Part shown: in pieces, positions 6,096 through 7,141 of the stretch
Layout of the letters: each line of letters begins with the position of its first letter
How positions within the stretch are numbered: the stretch's first letter is position 1
NCBI RefSeq assembly: GCF_024693525.1
Contig: NZ_JAILKR010000084.1
Span: forward strand, 1-7,141
From: Selenomonas sp.
GTDB taxonomy: Bacteria > Bacillota_C > Negativicutes > Selenomonadales > Selenomonadaceae
Length of the DNA stretch: 7,141 nt
Direction: 5' to 3'
Notes under the pieces: model-generated
Told to the model about the DNA's origin: nothing
The model's database searches: none
Seen by the model: the letters and a program-made list of their open reading frames with translations, nothing else
Position numbers and translations under genes: made by a program

Positions 6096-6881
6096 GTGAA
6101 AAGAGCAATTGTATGCGGTGTGGCTGTGGCCGCAAGCATCCTGTTTGGCGGCATGGCACCGGCTATGGCTGCACAGGAGCAGGCAGCTCAGGCAGAAGAG
6201 CAGCAGAAATATGTAGAATCGGACGATGTATTCCGCACGGCGGGCCTTGGCAGCGGCCAGCTGACGGGGGAATACCGGTTGACGAAATACGATGTTATTT
6301 CGTTGAATATCGTCGGCTTCCCGGAGGGGCTGGGATATTCAACGGTCAATGGTTCCATTAGCTCTAGCAGCTCCAGTAGTTCGAATGATTTGCTGATTGG
6401 CCCGGATGGCCGTGCGGCAATTCCTTATATCGGCAATGTGAAATTGGCTGGCCTGACTCTCAATGAAGCAAAAGAGCTCATTCAGAGCAAGCTTTCCGAA
6501 TACCTCCGCATCCCCAGCATGTCGGTATCGGTTAAGAACTATGGCAAGCGCAAGATTTACGTTATGGGCGAGGTGGAAAAACCGGGCATTCAGGAATTGG
6601 ATATCGATAGCCTCAATGCCTATGCAGCCATCACTTCGGCGGGCGGCTTCACCAAGCGCGGCCGCAGCACGCGTGTACAGGTACTGCGCGTTATCGATGA
6701 CACGATGTACTATACGCAGCTGAATATGAAAACGTATGTAAAACGTCATGACCTGACGCAAAATGTTGTCTTGCAGGATGGCGATATCGTCTATGTACCG
6801 AAATCCAACGGCATTCGCTGGAACGAGGATGTATTGCCGTATGTCAGTGCTTGGGCATTGTATAAGAATTTGACCGATTAA
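6096..6881 (+). CDS. Wza-type polysaccharide export protein (Poly_export + SLBB)
   Basis: Periplasmic/outer-membrane polysaccharide export protein, 261 aa, from GTG 6096 behind AAGGAG (6081-6086, 9-nt spacing). Residues 1-25 form a signal peptide with a likely cleavage at AMA|AQ. There is no lipobox cysteine (the only early Cys is residue 7, inside the hydrophobic core), unlike the lipoprotein Wza of E. coli. The Poly_export domain runs about 57-147: GEYRLTKYDVISLNIVGFPE, then LIGPDGRAAIPYIGNVKLAGLTLNEA. One SLBB domain covers about 151-235 (IYVMGEVEKPG, AITSAGGFTKRGR, LQDGDIVYVPK). An eight-serine run (89-96) interrupts the export domain. The short tail WNEDVLPYVSAWALYKNLTD may be an amphipathic helix at the outer membrane. 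At 261 aa with one SLBB it is shorter than Wza (379). Its own promoter and terminator make it monocistronic, with no Wzc-like partner in view. Confidence 0.9.
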   Translation: MKRAIVCGVAVAASILFGGMAPAMAAQEQAAQAEEQQKYVESDDVFRTAGLGSGQLTGEYRLTKYDVISLNIVGFPEGLGYSTVNGSISSSSSSSSNDLLIGPDGRAAIPYIGNVKLAGLTLNEAKELIQSKLSEYLRIPSMSVSVKNYGKRKIYVMGEVEKPGIQELDIDSLNAYAAITSAGGFTKRGRSTRVQVLRVIDDTMYYTQLNMKTYVKRHDLTQNVVLQDGDIVYVPKSNGIRWNEDVLPYVSAWALYKNLTD

Positions 6882-6896
6882 TCGGGGGGCAACAGG

Positions 6897-6929
6897 AACC
6901 GCTGGTTTGTAAAGAACCGGCGGTTTTTT
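6897..6929 (+). terminator. Rho-independent terminator after the polysaccharide export gene
   Basis: An 11-bp stem pairs 6897-6907 (AACCGCTGGTT) with 6915-6925 (AACCGGCGGTT) through one G-T pair, with a 7-nt loop and a run of six T at 6924-6929. It begins 15 nt after the stop codon. The following 50 bases up to the next repeat hold nothing I can identify. Confidence 0.9.
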
Positions 6930-6979
6930 CTTGCGCAAATTACAGTTTGTAGGGGAGTAGTACCCAGTTCGTATTCGAG

Positions 6980-7141
6980 GTAAGTCGCTGGCGGCGGGGG
7001 CCCCAGTACCAACGCTCCACCGGTGACAACCCGCTACAAGAAATTTTTGCCTTTTAATTAAGAGTTGGAAAACAGTTAAACGCGCTTCGCTTGGACGAAA
7101 CTGCTTTTCCAACGAGAACGCAGGCAAAAATTTCTTGCTTC
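6980..7141. repeat. Palindromic element, copy 3 (direct repeat of copy 1, cut by window end)
   Basis: This aligns without gaps to positions 1-162 in the same orientation. From 7010 to the end, 131 of 132 bases match; the single change is A115 to G7094 in the apex. The outer end differs more: three changes in the first ten bases, and CCC at 7001-7003 in place of AGA at 22-24, which creates GGGGCCCC at 6997-7004. The nested arms 7037-7051 with 7123-7137 and 7064-7077 with 7099-7113 are present. The right terminal arm is beyond the window, so full length and end pairing cannot be judged. Confidence 0.88.

Noticed and set aside
6339..7127. 262-codon antisense frame across the export gene, terminator and copy 3
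   Set aside because: It starts in the repeat, crosses the intrinsic terminator and runs against the conserved SLBB coding sequence. It contains no recognisable motif.

Overview
The window looks like chromosomal DNA of a diderm Firmicute (Negativicutes), most likely in or near Selenomonas. This is an inference. It rests on an outer-membrane-type polysaccharide export protein next to Firmicute-like genes with strong G-rich ribosome binding sites, TTG and GTG starts, moderately high G+C, and interspersed palindromic repeats. No RNA gene, transposase, phage gene or CRISPR array was found.

Layout. Positions 1-657 contain no convincing gene. They hold three palindromic repeats: a 199-bp element (11-209), a cloverleaf-like element (227-364), and a 198-bp relative of the first in opposite orientation (378-575). 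An extended -10 promoter (about 658-687) then starts a compact four-gene, same-strand operon. Its genes are trkA (744-2096, TTG start), a divergent trkH (2098-3573), a more typical trkH (3578-5029) and an auxin-efflux-carrier (AEC) family permease (GTG 5048-5989). Gaps are 1, 4 and 18 nt. A 106-nt gap follows, carrying a near-consensus sigma-70 promoter (6002-6030). A secreted Wza-type polysaccharide export protein (6096-6881) comes next and ends at a clear intrinsic terminator (6897-6929). The window closes inside a third copy of the 199-bp repeat (from about 6980), in the same orientation as the first and nearly identical to it.

How the genes fit together. TrkA is the cytoplasmic nucleotide-binding gating ring of Trk potassium uptake, and TrkH is the membrane channel subunit. 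One TrkA gene followed by two dissimilar TrkH genes implies either two alternative channels sharing one regulator or a mixed channel. The AEC permease appears to be co-transcribed with them and may move an organic anion, but its substrate cannot be read from sequence. The Wza-like gene has its own promoter and terminator and belongs to capsule or exopolysaccharide export, not potassium transport.

The least ordinary content is the repeat family. Its members are long imperfect palindromes with nested stems, no coding capacity of their own, and a conserved 19-nt apex. Two nearly identical direct copies bracket the whole 6.8-kb gene block.
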